Of a stretch of DNA of 44,158 bases, positions 20,301 through 30,000 are shown one piece after another. Numbering within the stretch: the first letter of the stretch is position 1; each line of letters opens with the position of its first letter. The translations under genes and the position numbers were made by a program. Under the pieces are notes generated by a model. It saw only the letters and a list, made by a program, of their open reading frames with translations. It was not told the origin of the DNA and ran no database searches. The stretch is from Chrysochromulina tobinii (Eukaryota > Haptophyta > Prymnesiales > Chrysochromulinaceae): contig JWZX01002829.1 in the NCBI GenBank assembly GCA_001275005.1, forward strand, positions 1 through 44,158. Reading direction: 5' to 3'.

Positions 20301-20701
20301 AGCGCATCGCCTTGTCGGCGCCAAGCGCCTGGGCCCGGCTGCATCAGCGCTGGATCCCGGGCCGGCGTCCACGGCCACCTTCGCCGCTGACCACGCTGCA
20401 GCAACCGATCCAGCGCGCCGTTGAGCGACTCGAGCGCGCGGCTCTCATACTTCGACGGGTTGGTGCGATACGCGGCCAAGGAGAGCGCGTTGTCGGCGGT
20501 GGCGGTCGCGACGCCACACGCCACCAGCATGAGATTACGACCGAACATGAACGTCTCGAGTTTCTGAGAACGCGACATCTCGTGTGGAAACGCAGCCCGC
20601 ATGCAACAAACGAAGGTTGGGGGTGAGGGGGAATGGGGGGGGGACGCGGTTTTCAGGGTAAGGTGCGGGATAGAAAGCTGGGCTGCAGCTAGGAGCAACA
20701 T
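17354..20701 (-). CDS. PI4KB: Phosphatidylinositol 4-kinase, type III beta-like, with PH domain
   Basis: A 1115-residue lipid kinase that would convert phosphatidylinositol to PI4P at Golgi/endosomal membranes. The ATG used is at 20701; a later one (MSRSQKLETF) is also possible. The helical lipid-kinase-unique region includes HWALQLSWNVYAALE (about residue 210). A PH domain spans about 384-495 (GHLLKRRN, then WTRRWFVLRG, ending in a Trp helix). The kinase domain covers about 840-1110: K858 in ISKANDDVRQE for ATP, D963 in the catalytic DRHNGN loop and D981 in the DFG activation segment. FKLTREFVDVLGG and the C-terminal helix match PI4K beta. Human PI4KB has no PH domain, so its presence here is notable. 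A Ser/Thr run at about 540-560 comes from a short repeat at 19024-19085. Confidence 0.93.
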   Translation of the reverse strand: MLLLAAAQLSIPHLTLKTASPPHSPSPPTFVCCMRAAFPHEMSRSQKLETFMFGRNLMLVACGVATATADNALSLAAYRTNPSKYESRALESLNGALDRLLQRGQRRRWPWTPARDPALMQPGPGAWRRQGDALRILVQVWRHRDDPIFLPGACESLAELANDERAMDELELYVPQLAYIILGLPADSLLSSVLERFALRLCETNAHWALQLSWNVYAALEDNRPGGSLGVHGDPEAYSRAARLLQLIEQSIVYGAKMVNRDSLRSAALAHNIELWRQRVLARVQKLADDVQQLAEHVVPPHTREGEGALPTSVPSSQPVGSGGGGVLSAPAAAALQSRSRDRDLETGDHDLGAARDRDLGTEGGRLVASSAAARASPDGLFGSAVMEGHLLKRRNRDTYGVWRCCGESWTRRWFVLRGSVLFYYRRRSDSRPRGAMPLGQCNLEVRSSPRGDYIRLSARFSPHVMRIRAEGPASTELTHTWLRVLSAAAGLPGLPVLSSATRRAALPYRGSAGLVSSGARAIGSAKVDGLAVSSHSRSSSSSSSTSTSTSTSTSTSTISPGESDAPYGATPPSSAGVLPPVDILECADIASLSMSQRCSFLYLRAVRDFVRTLARLSEAVFTPGAAGLSGVRPLGDEATMRLEALLKDVRLPPLAYVPLCRSSEPLRPVTRISPCEGSVFVTRARASVLLMLEVVSDPHGRKLSELFSAVKDAREAIAGDLSSIFGGLAQPPLRQVSAEAAAAALEAGQSSFGGSGAEVFGGVAGDEEDDDDEARGVPPIRLRERPLVRIAPTSSFRASQSAETLRTAPISASEASAGEDVLDHVFGESWAAKTRRIRKASPAGHKRGWALLAMISKANDDVRQEVFVMQCLRFFQAIFPTPLWLRTYRILATGPSSGLIEMITDTTSLDRLKRRPGYTTLRAHFEAAYGGADSPAFAAAQLNFACSLAAASVVSYVLAIKDRHNGNLLLDRRGHLMNIDFGYILGQNTKIGVVSGESAVPFKLTREFVDVLGGPSASLFTDTFVDLCTAALRAIRDHADTLVGLTEVTMLAPALPCFQGTGRTPIEQMRKRLMLQLPDHLLRDRVRALIAQSLDHLGTKAYDRIQKVSFGIEA
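19024..19085 (-). repeat. Microsatellite (GTGCTG-like hexamers, then CTG triplets)
   Basis: A run of GGTGCTGGTGCTAGTGCTGG-type units followed by CTGCTGCTG on the plus strand. It encodes alternating Ser/Thr in the linker between the PH and kinase domains of the PI4-kinase. Confidence 0.85.
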
Positions 20702-20933
20702 GTTCAAGCTTCCGGGGCACCTTATTCCAAAACACTACTTGACAATAAGTGATTAGGGGGCCAAGGCCAAGGGCTGGTGTTCCGTCTCCATAGTGGGTAA
20801 CATTGAAGGGCTGCTGAGGGCTATTTGGAGAGGCTCAGGCGCGACTTACCGCGGTCCTGGGCCTTGTAGACTCCATATTGATTCGTTGGTGCCTGCGGCG
20901 GCGGCACTCCGAGTGCAGGGAACATCACGAGGG
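20702..20933. promoter_or_regulatory. Upstream region of the PI4-kinase gene
   Basis: The putative promoter of the minus-strand PI4-kinase. It lacks both the TACCGGTA palindrome and the GC-rich motif found elsewhere, and nothing specific is recognised. Confidence 0.3.
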
Positions 20934-21490
20934 TTAACGAGGGTGAGGCCGACCCGCGGTAGCCGAGGCGTTCGAGCGCGCATCGCCGAGCGCGTCGAGC
21001 TCCCGTTGCTCCGCGCGGATGACTCGGCGCACTAAGGCATCCCAGGTCTCACCCTCCATCGAGCACAGCAGCTCTAGGACCTCAAGACCTGCTCCAGAAC
21101 TCGCTTTCGACGATGATGCGGCCGCAGACGACGCAGCGGCTCCAGAGGTACTTGACGCCGTTGGGTTGAGCGCGTAGAAGTTGACAAGGCCGCGCAAGAG
21201 CGTCGTGATCGTGATGGCCTCATCGAAGGTGTCCTGTACTCGATGGGTACTTCCTGACACACGCGAATGACGGGCGCGGCGTGGCCGAAGCCGTCTCCAA
21301 ATGTGATGGTGCACTGCTCCCGTGATACGGTCTTTGGCATCGGCCCATGTGTGAGTTTCAGGTTCACGCGAACGATTGGGCTTATGTTCAAGGGAGGCAC
21401 GTGGGGCAATCAGGGCAGCACGCACTGGTCCTTGGCGGTCTTGACGTTCACGCCGGCGGCCCGAAGGCGAGCGCCGAGCGCGTCTAGGCC
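20934..21490 (-). pseudogene. Coding-like fragments with a stop and frame change (possible gene remnant)
   Basis: Minus-strand reading gives coding-like sequence in pieces. One frame reads LDALGARLRAAGVNVKTAKD, then a TGA stop at 21410-21412, then continues in the same frame with VRVNLKLTHGPMPKTV and later GFGHAAPVIRVCQEVPIEY. A switch to another frame near 21240 gives QDTFDEAITITTLLRGLVNF and an acidic tail ending at the TAA at 20934. This could be a decayed gene or a multi-exon gene with introns I cannot place. No family is recognised. It borders a retrotransposon relic, which favours decay. Confidence 0.3.
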
Positions 21491-21699
21491 GGGTCGGCAG
21501 TGGACCGCCCATGGCGACCCAGGCGCCAGCCGGCACGAGCAGCCGAACGTCCCTGTCGTTTCTCCGCCTCTCATCTTGCCCTCGTGTGTGTGTGCACGCA
21601 TCGCATCAGCCGTGCGGCATGCATCCTCCGCCCGCTCGAGCGCTGCCGCCGCGCGCCGCCGCCGCTCCTGCCTGCAGCGCTGCAGCTATATGGCCACGC

Positions 21700-22034
21700 C
21701 GTGGCGTCATCATTATGAGGCAGCCGTAGATGTTCCGGTCGCCCCAAGAGGCGTCTGCCACCGCGTGGATGCCCGTTGTTGAGTCCACCGAGGGGTAGTC
21801 CGGACTGGTGTTTAGAACGAACAGGGTCACGAACACTCTCCGTCGTCTCTCCGGTGAGAATCCTCCGGTGTACCTCGCCAGAGCTCCCGTGTAGGCGTGT
21901 ACCTCGCCAGATCTCCCGTAGGAATCCGCCGGTATCTCGCCGGAGCTCACCGCGTCTACCGGTCTCTAGGTATGGTTCCGTTAGCCTGCTAAAGGACCCA
22001 CACCGGGGGGAATGACCCCACACTACCGCTCGCA
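21700..22034 (-). mobile_element. Relic of a Ty1/copia element: LTR joined to an RNase H scrap
   Basis: Minus-strand sequence from 22034 starts with TGCGAGCGG and continues with GTGTGGGTCCTTTAG, GGAACCATAC and GTGACCCTGTT, matching the 5' LTR of the copia element at 37.9 kb in order. It ends at TAAACA near 21809, giving an LTR of about 226 bp with TG and CA ends. Within about 35 bp of the LTR, the sequence encodes GIHAVADASWGDRNIYG (about 21708-21770), which matches the RNase H active-site region of the same element. Everything between, about 5 kb in the fuller copy, is absent. It is a deletion derivative of an older copy. Confidence 0.8.
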
Positions 22035-22062
22035 GACTCACACAATTGAAACAGCGTGAGAC

Positions 22063-22985
22063 TTACTTTGGCAGCGCCTCGCCGGTGACCGCCAGGAAAC
22101 TTGCAGCGATCACGTCTGCAGCCAGCACCGCCGCTGCCGGCTCCACTGCCGCTGACTCCGATGCCGGCTCTAACGCCGGCTCCAACGCCGCCTGCGGTGG
22201 AGGCGGCGGAGGCAACGGCAGTGGAGGCGGCGGCGACGGCGGTGGCGGCGAAGGCGGCGCCGCCGCCAGGAGCACCGGCGCGGCAGAAGGCGCTGCTGCC
22301 GCTACCTGTGCCGCCGCCACCTGCGCCGCCACTTGTGCTGCCACCTGTGCCGCCGGTGCTGCTGCTACCAGTGCTCCAACTGATTCCTCAGCCTCCTCCT
22401 CCACCAAGGGCACCAGCGGTGGCGCCGCTGGCAGCGGCGGCGGCGGCGGCGGCTTCGGTGGCGGTGGCAGCGGCGGCGGCAGCGCCTCTCCTGTCACTGC
22501 CAGGAAACTTGCAGAGATCGCCTCTGCCACCGCTGTGGCCGCCGTCGGCACTGCCTCGGCCGCCACTGCATGCACTTTTGCCGTGGCAGCGGCCGCTGCC
22601 GCCTCGGCAGCCGCCTTCGCCTCCTCCTCAGCAGCTGCCTCCTCAGCAGCAGCTGCCTTCGCCGCCGCCTTCGCCTCCGCCTCAGCCGCTGCCTCGGCCG
22701 CGTCCGCCTCTGCCTCGGCCGCGGCCGCAGCCTCCTCCGCCGCTGCTGCTTCCTCTTCGGCGAGTGCAGCCGCCGCCCGCGCCTGCGCGAGCTCCTTCTC
22801 AGCTGCTGCCACTTGTTCCACCGGTGCTGCTACTACCGCGGCAGCCGGCGCGGGCGCGGCAGAAGGCGCTGCTGCTGCCACCTGTGCCGCCGCCACCTGC
22901 GCCGCCACTTGTGCTGCCACCTGTGCCGCCGGTGCTGCTGCTACAGTTGCTGCAACTGCTGCCTTACCCTCCTCCTCCTCCGCCA

Positions 22986-23020
<35 letters not shown>

Positions 23021-23060
23021 AGCGCCTCTCCTGTCACTGCCAGGAAACTTGCTGCGATCG
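22063..23060 (-). repeat. Low-complexity Ala/Pro coding region with repeated SFLAVTGEALP blocks
   Basis: A GC-triplet-rich segment inside the giant EF-hand gene. Blocks encoding SFLAVTGEALP lie near 23035, 22500 and 22085. The first two (near 23035 and 22500) are followed by proline runs, and the last is followed by Lys and stop. A VAAQVAAQVAAAQVAAAAPS block also appears twice. This points to duplication of a unit of about 480-530 bp. Confidence 0.8.
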
Positions 23061-26000
23061 CCTCTGTCGCCACCGCCTCCGCGGCGGACGCCGCAGGAGG
23101 CTCCTCGGCCTGCGGCTGCGCTACCGCCGCGCGTGCCACCGCTGCGCGCGCCACCGCCGTGCGCGCCTCCGCCGCCTCGTGCTCCGCCCTGGTCGCGGCC
23201 AGCTTGGCTTTCGCCTCGACCGCCGCAGCACGCGCCTTGATGGCGGCCTGTCGCTTCGCCACAGGCACAGAACTCAAGGGTGGCACCGGTCGCTGAACTT
23301 GGGATGGCGTTGACGGCTCCCTCGAGGGCATGCCCAAGTGGACAGTATTCCTGATCAAATCGTCCGTCAGTGTTGAGGTAATCCCAACTCGATCCTCTTC
23401 TGGTGTCACCATGCCACTATCTCGACGAGATTGACGGGTTGATGGCCGCGAGGGCATGCCCAAGTTGACAGAGAAACTGATCAAATCGTCTGTCAGCGTT
23501 GAGGCAACCCTCTGTCGATCCTCTTGTGGCGTCAACGGCGGAGGCTGCTGCGTTCCATTCGCGGCGAAGTAGTGCGCTGCCGGCCCTTGAGCGAGGCGCT
23601 GCGCCATCTCGAAGCCCTCTCCAAGCCCACGCCATCTCGAGCTCCCTCTCGAATTCGCATCCCGAACAAGGCGCGGGACCTGGACCGGTTCCAGCGGAGC
23701 AAGGTTGGTTGGTGGTAATAATGGAAGGCGGCCTGCGGACCTCGACATATGCATTGACGGCGTATGAGTGCGCTTGAAGCCAGCAAGCAGCCCGTCGGAA
23801 AGGCGCGCAAGCGCAGCCATCAGATCGGGATCCGTGCTCTGCTCGACCGTCGACTGCAATGGTGCTGAGTCTCGCGGCCGTGGCCCTCCCCAGCGCTCGG
23901 TCTCTTTCTCGTAGGCAGGCACGGACAGCTGCCGCGGAGGCAGAGCTGGTGCAACAGGCCGCAGGCAGTATGAGGAGTTGGTGAGGCGTGAGCCGCTCGA
24001 GCTACTGAGGTTGCGAGAGCTAGTGAAATTGCGAGGGTTCATGCTGCCACGGGGCCATGCGAATTCCATCTCGGGCTCCTTCCCTTCTTGCATCCTGCGC
24101 TCCATGAGCTCGAGCATTCGCTCCGACTGCGCCAACGACACGACCGGGGCCGCTCCAAGTCTGTGGATGCCGTCATCAATAAGAGGACGGGGCGATGCGA
24201 GCACTTCGTTGAGCATCTGGCTCATGGTCCGACGTCGCTGCTCGGTTTCAATTTGCCCTCGCATCCGAGCTTGGCGCCGTGCGTCGTCTGCCGCACGGCG
24301 GCGCTCGTGTTCAGCCGCCAGCCGTGCTTCAAGCTCCGCCATGCGTTTCTCGTGCCCCGCCGTAGCCACTTTAACGTATTCATCATAGTCAAAGACTGGC
24401 CGCGATGGCGGTGGCTTCATCCTAAGAGGCGGCACAGGCGGTACACGCCTCAACTCTCCCAGAGGCGGCTTTGGCCGCTCCCGGCCTGCATCGAGGAGTG
24501 TGGCACATTCGCCTGTCATGAAGAGCTTGAATTCGTCGCGCATCACGGCGTCTGAGTCGTCGGCGTCGAGAACGCACCACAACGCTTTGAGCGCCTCGTC
24601 AGACATCTCGCCTTTGCCAATTCGGAGCTTTGTGCGTGTTGCATCTTGGAACTCGTCATACGTCATGAACGAGCTTCCGTCCACGTCCATCTCGGCAAAC
24701 AGCTGGAACCACGACAAGGACTCCTTTGTGGCAGCAAGGTCACGAGTGCGGGTGCCTCCGATCCGGTGACGTGACTCCTCAAGCCGCTTGTTGAAGACCT
24801 TCGAGAGCGCGAGCAGCTCTTCTTCACTGTGTAAGGCAATGCTTGCAGCCTCGAGCTCGGCCCGCATGTCGCGAGTGGGAATGACCTCGAGTGCCGCCCC
24901 ACGCCTTAAGAAGGCACCAAAAGCCTGACCTTTGTGGAACGCCTGGCCACCAAACTTGGGCTTGGTCTTCTTGGGCGGGTTGTAGCGCTTCAGGAACCTC
25001 GCTAGCTCATCAAAACGAAGGGCATTCGAGTCGTCCTCGTCGAGCGCGCACCAGAGAGCCTTGATGCCGTTGGCGGAAAGTTCTGACTTGCTGAGCCCCA
25101 GCTTTTGGCGGGCAACCATTTGAAACTCGTCGAAGGTGATCTCACCGCTGCCATCCTTGTCCATCTCCTGGAAGAGGCCACGCCAGGAAATATCGCTGTT
25201 GGCAAGCTTCCTTCCAACTTGGCGCGCAAGCTCGAGGCCCTCGTGGAAATACTTTGCCAGAGCATTGAGCCGTCCATCATCGGGGAGCGGCTCGCCTGCT
25301 GCTTCCAACTCACCTCTCATCACAATAGTAGGCGTGGATGCAATGGCCTCGGCCGAGGTGAGCGTGTACTGGATGCCACCTCCCCTCCCTCCGAACATTT
25401 TCTTGGCTGGCTTCGGAGGTTTGTAGCGACTTAAAAAGCGCTTGAACTCTGTGGGATGAATCGAATCGTCACTGTCCTCGTCGAGAGCGCAGTAGAGTGC
25501 CTTCAAGCCGTTCAAGGATATCACAGAGGGTTTCAACTTGAGCTTCTGCCGCGTGACCACCTCGAGCTCATCGAATGTGATGAGACCATCGCCATTTTCA
25601 TCCACAGAGCTGAAGAGCTGATACCATGACACAACTCCTTGGGCCTTGGTGCCTATTGCGATACGGTATGCCAATAAGGCCTCGTGATAGCATTTTGCCA
25701 GCGCAGCGAGCGTCTCATCATCGGGCAGCACCTCGCCAGCCTCCTCGAGCTCTACTCGCATCTGGGCCGTCGGCGTACATTCGATCGCCTCGCCTGACGT
25801 GAACGCGGAAAGGGTGCCAGCAATATCTGCGCTCCCAGTGGTACCTCCCTTGCCACCAAAGCGCGTCCCAACCGTGTACTCCTTCTCACCGAGCCTCAGA
25901 AAGCGCCGAAACTCGTCAGACTTTACAGTGTTGCTGTCGTCAGCATCAATGGCGCACCACAGCGCTTTGAGCTCAACGTCAGACACCTCCGAGTGCAAGA

Positions 26001-26721
26001 CTCTCAACTTTCGACGTGCCTGGTACTCAAACTCTTCCAGCGTAATGTTACCTGACCGGTCCGCATCCAGCTCGCAAAAGAGGTTGAACCACGAACCATC
26101 ACCCTGCGCCTTGTCCAACGACGCGGTTTGCGAGCGCTTACGCGACTCTTCGAGGCGCTCATTGAACAAGCGAGAGAGGGCGACCAGCGCATCATCGACG
26201 GGTGGTGCAACACCAGCCGCCACCAGCTGGAGTCGAATTTCGCTCGTCGGCGTTGTTTCGAGTGCTTGGTTGAAAACATCATTCTCATATCCCATAAGAG
26301 TGCCTGTGCCCGATCCGCCAAACTTTGGGCCACTGTCATGGAAGAATGTTCCTCGTCTGATGAAGCGCCTGAACTCATCATTGGTCAAGGAATTGTCATC
26401 GTTGACATCAAGCGCACACCAAAGTGCGTTGATCTCGGTCTCGCTAAGTTCGCTCGGTTTCATCTTGAACTTGCTGCGCACTGCTGAAGTGAGCTCATCG
26501 AGCGTGATAATGCCGCTCCCGTCCTTGTCGAAAGTGCTGAAGACGTGGTGCCAGGACAGGTCACCCTGGTTCTTTTCGCCGATGGCCGTCCGCAACGCCT
26601 CAAGGCGATCAATAAAGATCTGGGCGAGCGCAGCGAGCCGCTCATCGTCGGGCAGCGCAACGTTTGCCGCCTCGAGCTCGGCTCGTATAACTGCCGTGGG
26701 CTTGGAAGGGATGGCCGCCAT
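22063..26721 (-). CDS. Giant EF-hand protein: ten EF-hands in five tandem modules, Ala/Pro-rich tail
   Basis: About 1552 residues, starting at the ATG at 26721 (MAAIPSK). An earlier in-frame ATG at 26868 would translate the TACCGGTA promoter motif. Five repeats of about 150-155 residues fill the first half. Each has a helix like MRAELEAAG-LPDDE, a QGD-SW-LF segment, a canonical EF-hand (for example DKDGSGEITFDE), a short linker with LWCALD, and a second EF-hand (for example DEDDSNALRFDE) ending in RFL. All ten loops keep Ca-binding positions, with the ninth weakest. A basic Arg/Glu helix follows, then two copies of a TLTDDLI-LGMPSR segment. The final roughly 410 residues are Ala/Glu helices and proline runs with three copies of SFLAVTGEALP. 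It is likely a cytosolic or cytoskeletal calcium sensor; the function is unknown. Confidence 0.85.
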
Positions 26722-27081
26722 GTAGCCCACGGTCGTCGGCCCCTGATGCGGGACGAGGAGAGCGGCGCACGCGAGGCGCGCGCGCGTGCCTCTCAAGAGT
26801 GCGTGCGCTGCGCGCGTTCTGAAACCGATCCCGGAATACGTACCGGTAAACTGACCGGACGTGAACATCAAATTGTTTACCACCTAGTAAGTACGTAAGA
26901 ACATGGGACGCTTCACGCTAAGCTACGCTAGCAAGCTATCGGTTGGTTCTCGGAGTCTGCGCGGATACAACAACCGGCTCTACTGGCCAAGCCGCTGAGC
27001 GAAGAGCCCGCTGGAACACGACATAGTGCTAAATTTGATAGGAATTCCTACATTGAAGCTAAGAGCTATGTCCCATGAGTT
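26722..27081. promoter_or_regulatory. Spacer with TACCGGTA upstream of the giant EF-hand gene
   Basis: TACCGGTA at 26841-26848 lies 120 bp before the chosen ATG of the minus-strand EF-hand gene. The remainder, up to the end of the phosphatase gene, holds nothing recognised. Confidence 0.4.
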
Positions 27082-30000
27082 TCACCCGCGCCACACTCGC
27101 TGGGCCGCGAGCCTAGCGTCAAGCCTGGCGCGTTCGGTCCACGGCAGCGCTTGATCAGCTACTTCGAGTTCATCGAGAAAGTGGCCGAGGAAGGCGGCCT
27201 TCCACCACTGTGCGCCGATGAGATAGATGAGAGGCTGCTTGCTCTTGCGTGTCGATCCTCGCGCGGAGTTGCCACGCTCGCCTGGCTTGACGGGCAGCTT
27301 CGGTTGCCGCATCATGGCTTCTCCGAAGAGCGACGCCACACGCGAGTCGAGCTGGGCGTTGATCGACGCGACAGCGAAGCCCCCTTGCTGGTTGGCTTCG
27401 GCGCCCGTACCGTTTTGGCTTAGCAGCCGGTCAGGCAAGTATTCCTGGCCCTCGAGTGCTGCTGCGGCGGCAGGCCGCAGGGCCTCGGGCATGCCGGAGG
27501 CTGGCGTCGCGGGAACAGTTGGCGGTGTTGGCGGCGGTACTGGTGGAGCGGAGCCCCTGCACACGACGGTGGCAGCGGCAGCGGCAGCGGCAGCGGCGGC
27601 GGCGGCGGCGGCGGCAGCGTGCGCGCGCAGCAGCCGCCGTAGAAAGAGGACGATGGCCTCGAAGACGCTGTAGTGCTCTGGCGGCAGTTGCTCGACCAGG
27701 GCGAACGCTGCCGCCCTGGAGCCTGCTGCCTTCTCTGCGGCCTCGAGGAGCTGTGGCATGATCACCGATTCGGCCAACGCGTTGCACCACCTGATGAGAG
27801 TGGCGCCGTGGCATGTCAGGGGCACAGCCGGCAGTGCGCCGCCCTCATCGAGCGCGGCGACTACCGCCGCACACGCCGCCTCGTCTGACGGCTCAGTGTA
27901 GAACAGCGCGGCCAGTTGTGTGCACGCGCCGGCCGCGGCCATCGAGACCGCGGCCGCCGTGGCCGCCGAGGCCGCGGCTGCCGAGGCCGCAGCCGCAGCC
28001 CTCGCATGCTGATGTGTATCCTCCGAAGTCTCCAGCAAGGGCGCGGCCGCAGCCGCAGAGGCATCCGAAGTTGCTGTGGCAGCTGCGGCGTCCGCCGCCG
28101 CGGCCGCCTCCGTCGCGCGCCGCACCTCAGCATCGAGGACTTCGAGCAAGACGCTGAGCTCATGCGGCATCGCGCCGCCGTGTGCCGCCGCCTCGGGCGC
28201 GCGCGCAGCGTCGGGGTACCGTGGGGGCCGAATGGGCGCGCCGACGGCAGTACGGTCGAGCAGGCGGCGCCCGAGGCACGTTGCCTGCCAGCTCGCGCCC
28301 ACCGTCACGTAGTAATCACGCCCGTTTTGGAGCCGTAGCAGCAGGATACTCTCGAGAGCGACTGCGCCGGGGCTCTCTGCGGCGACAGCGCCTGTCGCTT
28401 CCCTGTTCAGCTCGGCCGCGTACGGCGTCTCGACGAGTGCCGTCAGCTGCACGTGGCACACCTCGCCCGGCATGAGCAGGTTGGAGGCGGGGTGCAGATC
28501 GAGCCATTCAGGTCGATGGTGCGAATGGTCCGGCAGCGGCTCGAAGGAGAACTTGAGGGCGGTCTGCCCCGCATTCGTGAGCGTCATCGTGCGTCGCGTC
28601 GGGATGCCGTACGCGAGCTTCCCAAACTCAAACTCGGTCATGTCCAGCGCCACCGTGGGCACGCAGGAGTTTTCCCACGCGTCGAGCGAGCGTGTAATCT
28701 CCGAGCGTACACGCTCTCGAGCGGACACATCCTGCACGGCGACGTGCCACGCCAGCCGCGCCGAGACGGGCCGATGGTCAGAGGTGCGCTCATCATGCCG
28801 CACGTACTCCGAGCAGCTCACGCGCGCGCCCTGGTCTCCTTCACGCCAGAGCACGCGGTCGCACCACGCGGGTGGCCGGCGTTTCTCAGACGAGTCGAAG
28901 GAGTCGGTGCCGACGTCGTACTTGTATGTGGGCGCGAAGGTGAGGGGTGCCTCCTCAAAGCCGTCGTTGAACGCTTTCTCGTCGCGCTGCGCCTGGCCGA
29001 GCTGGTCGTGGGCGTGTAAGACCTCGTAGTCGCCCCTCTCGGCGAGAGTGCGCGCCATGTCCCCGGCAAGGTTCAGCCGATAGTTGAGGTCGCCGAACCA
29101 CACAACTAGATTGTGCTCGAGGACAGTCTCCGGCAGGGGCGATTCGGGCGATTCGGGCGGGTCCGAGCCGCCGCCGCTGCGCATCGTACTGCTCGTCTGT
29201 GAACTACCGTCCGAGCCGCCGCCGCCGCCGCCGCCGCTGCCGCTGCTGCCGCCGCTGCCCCCGTGGGGCAGCCGGCTCAAGGTCCGGTCGAGGGTCGCTG
29301 CGCTGTCGAGGGGCTGTGGGAAGCTCAGGCGCAGGAGCAGCTGGGCGTACTCGAGGTTGCGTGCCTCGGTCGCGTTCGAGCCCGAGGCCATGTGCGCGCA
29401 CACGAAGCACACGTTGCTCGAGTGGATACGCAGGCTCGCCGCCACGGCGCCCTTGTTGCCCACCAGGCCGAGCAGGCCGGTGCCCACGGCGCACACGCGC
29501 GGCGTGCCGCACGCCGATGCGAGCTCTTCGCGCACGTACACGAGCAGCACAATGCCCATCATCTGGCGGCAGACGAGCTGACGGAAGGCTCCGTCATACG
29601 TCACCGAACGCAGCGCCAAGCTGAGCGCACTTTCCCACAGGATCGCGCTGCCCTCGAGCGGGCCGTCGTTGCCCTTGCCCACGTTTTCGGCGTTCAGCTT
29701 CACCGCCTCCTGCAGCCCAAATGCAAAGACGGAGCAGTCGGAGATGAGCGGCTTGAGGTGGACCTGGATCGTCCGCTCCAAATCGGACGGTGGCTTCTTG
29801 CCAGCGACATTCCATGTGAACACGCGCACGCTGAGCGGCTTGCGCACAGTGTAGTCGGCTTCGCGCGCCACCATGTGCCGGCGCACCCAGCTGTCGCGGA
29901 TCTCGCCGAACAATGACGGGTCATACTCGCGCTCTGCGGCGTTGAAGGCGCCACCCGACTCCGTTTCCTCAGGCCTGGTGTCCTTTCCTGACTTGTTTCG

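Noticed and set aside
22046-23296. Ala/Gly/Ser-rich open frame of over 400 codons on the plus strand
   Set aside because: It mirrors the Ala/Pro-rich tail of the giant EF-hand gene on the minus strand. It has no start context or complex sequence.
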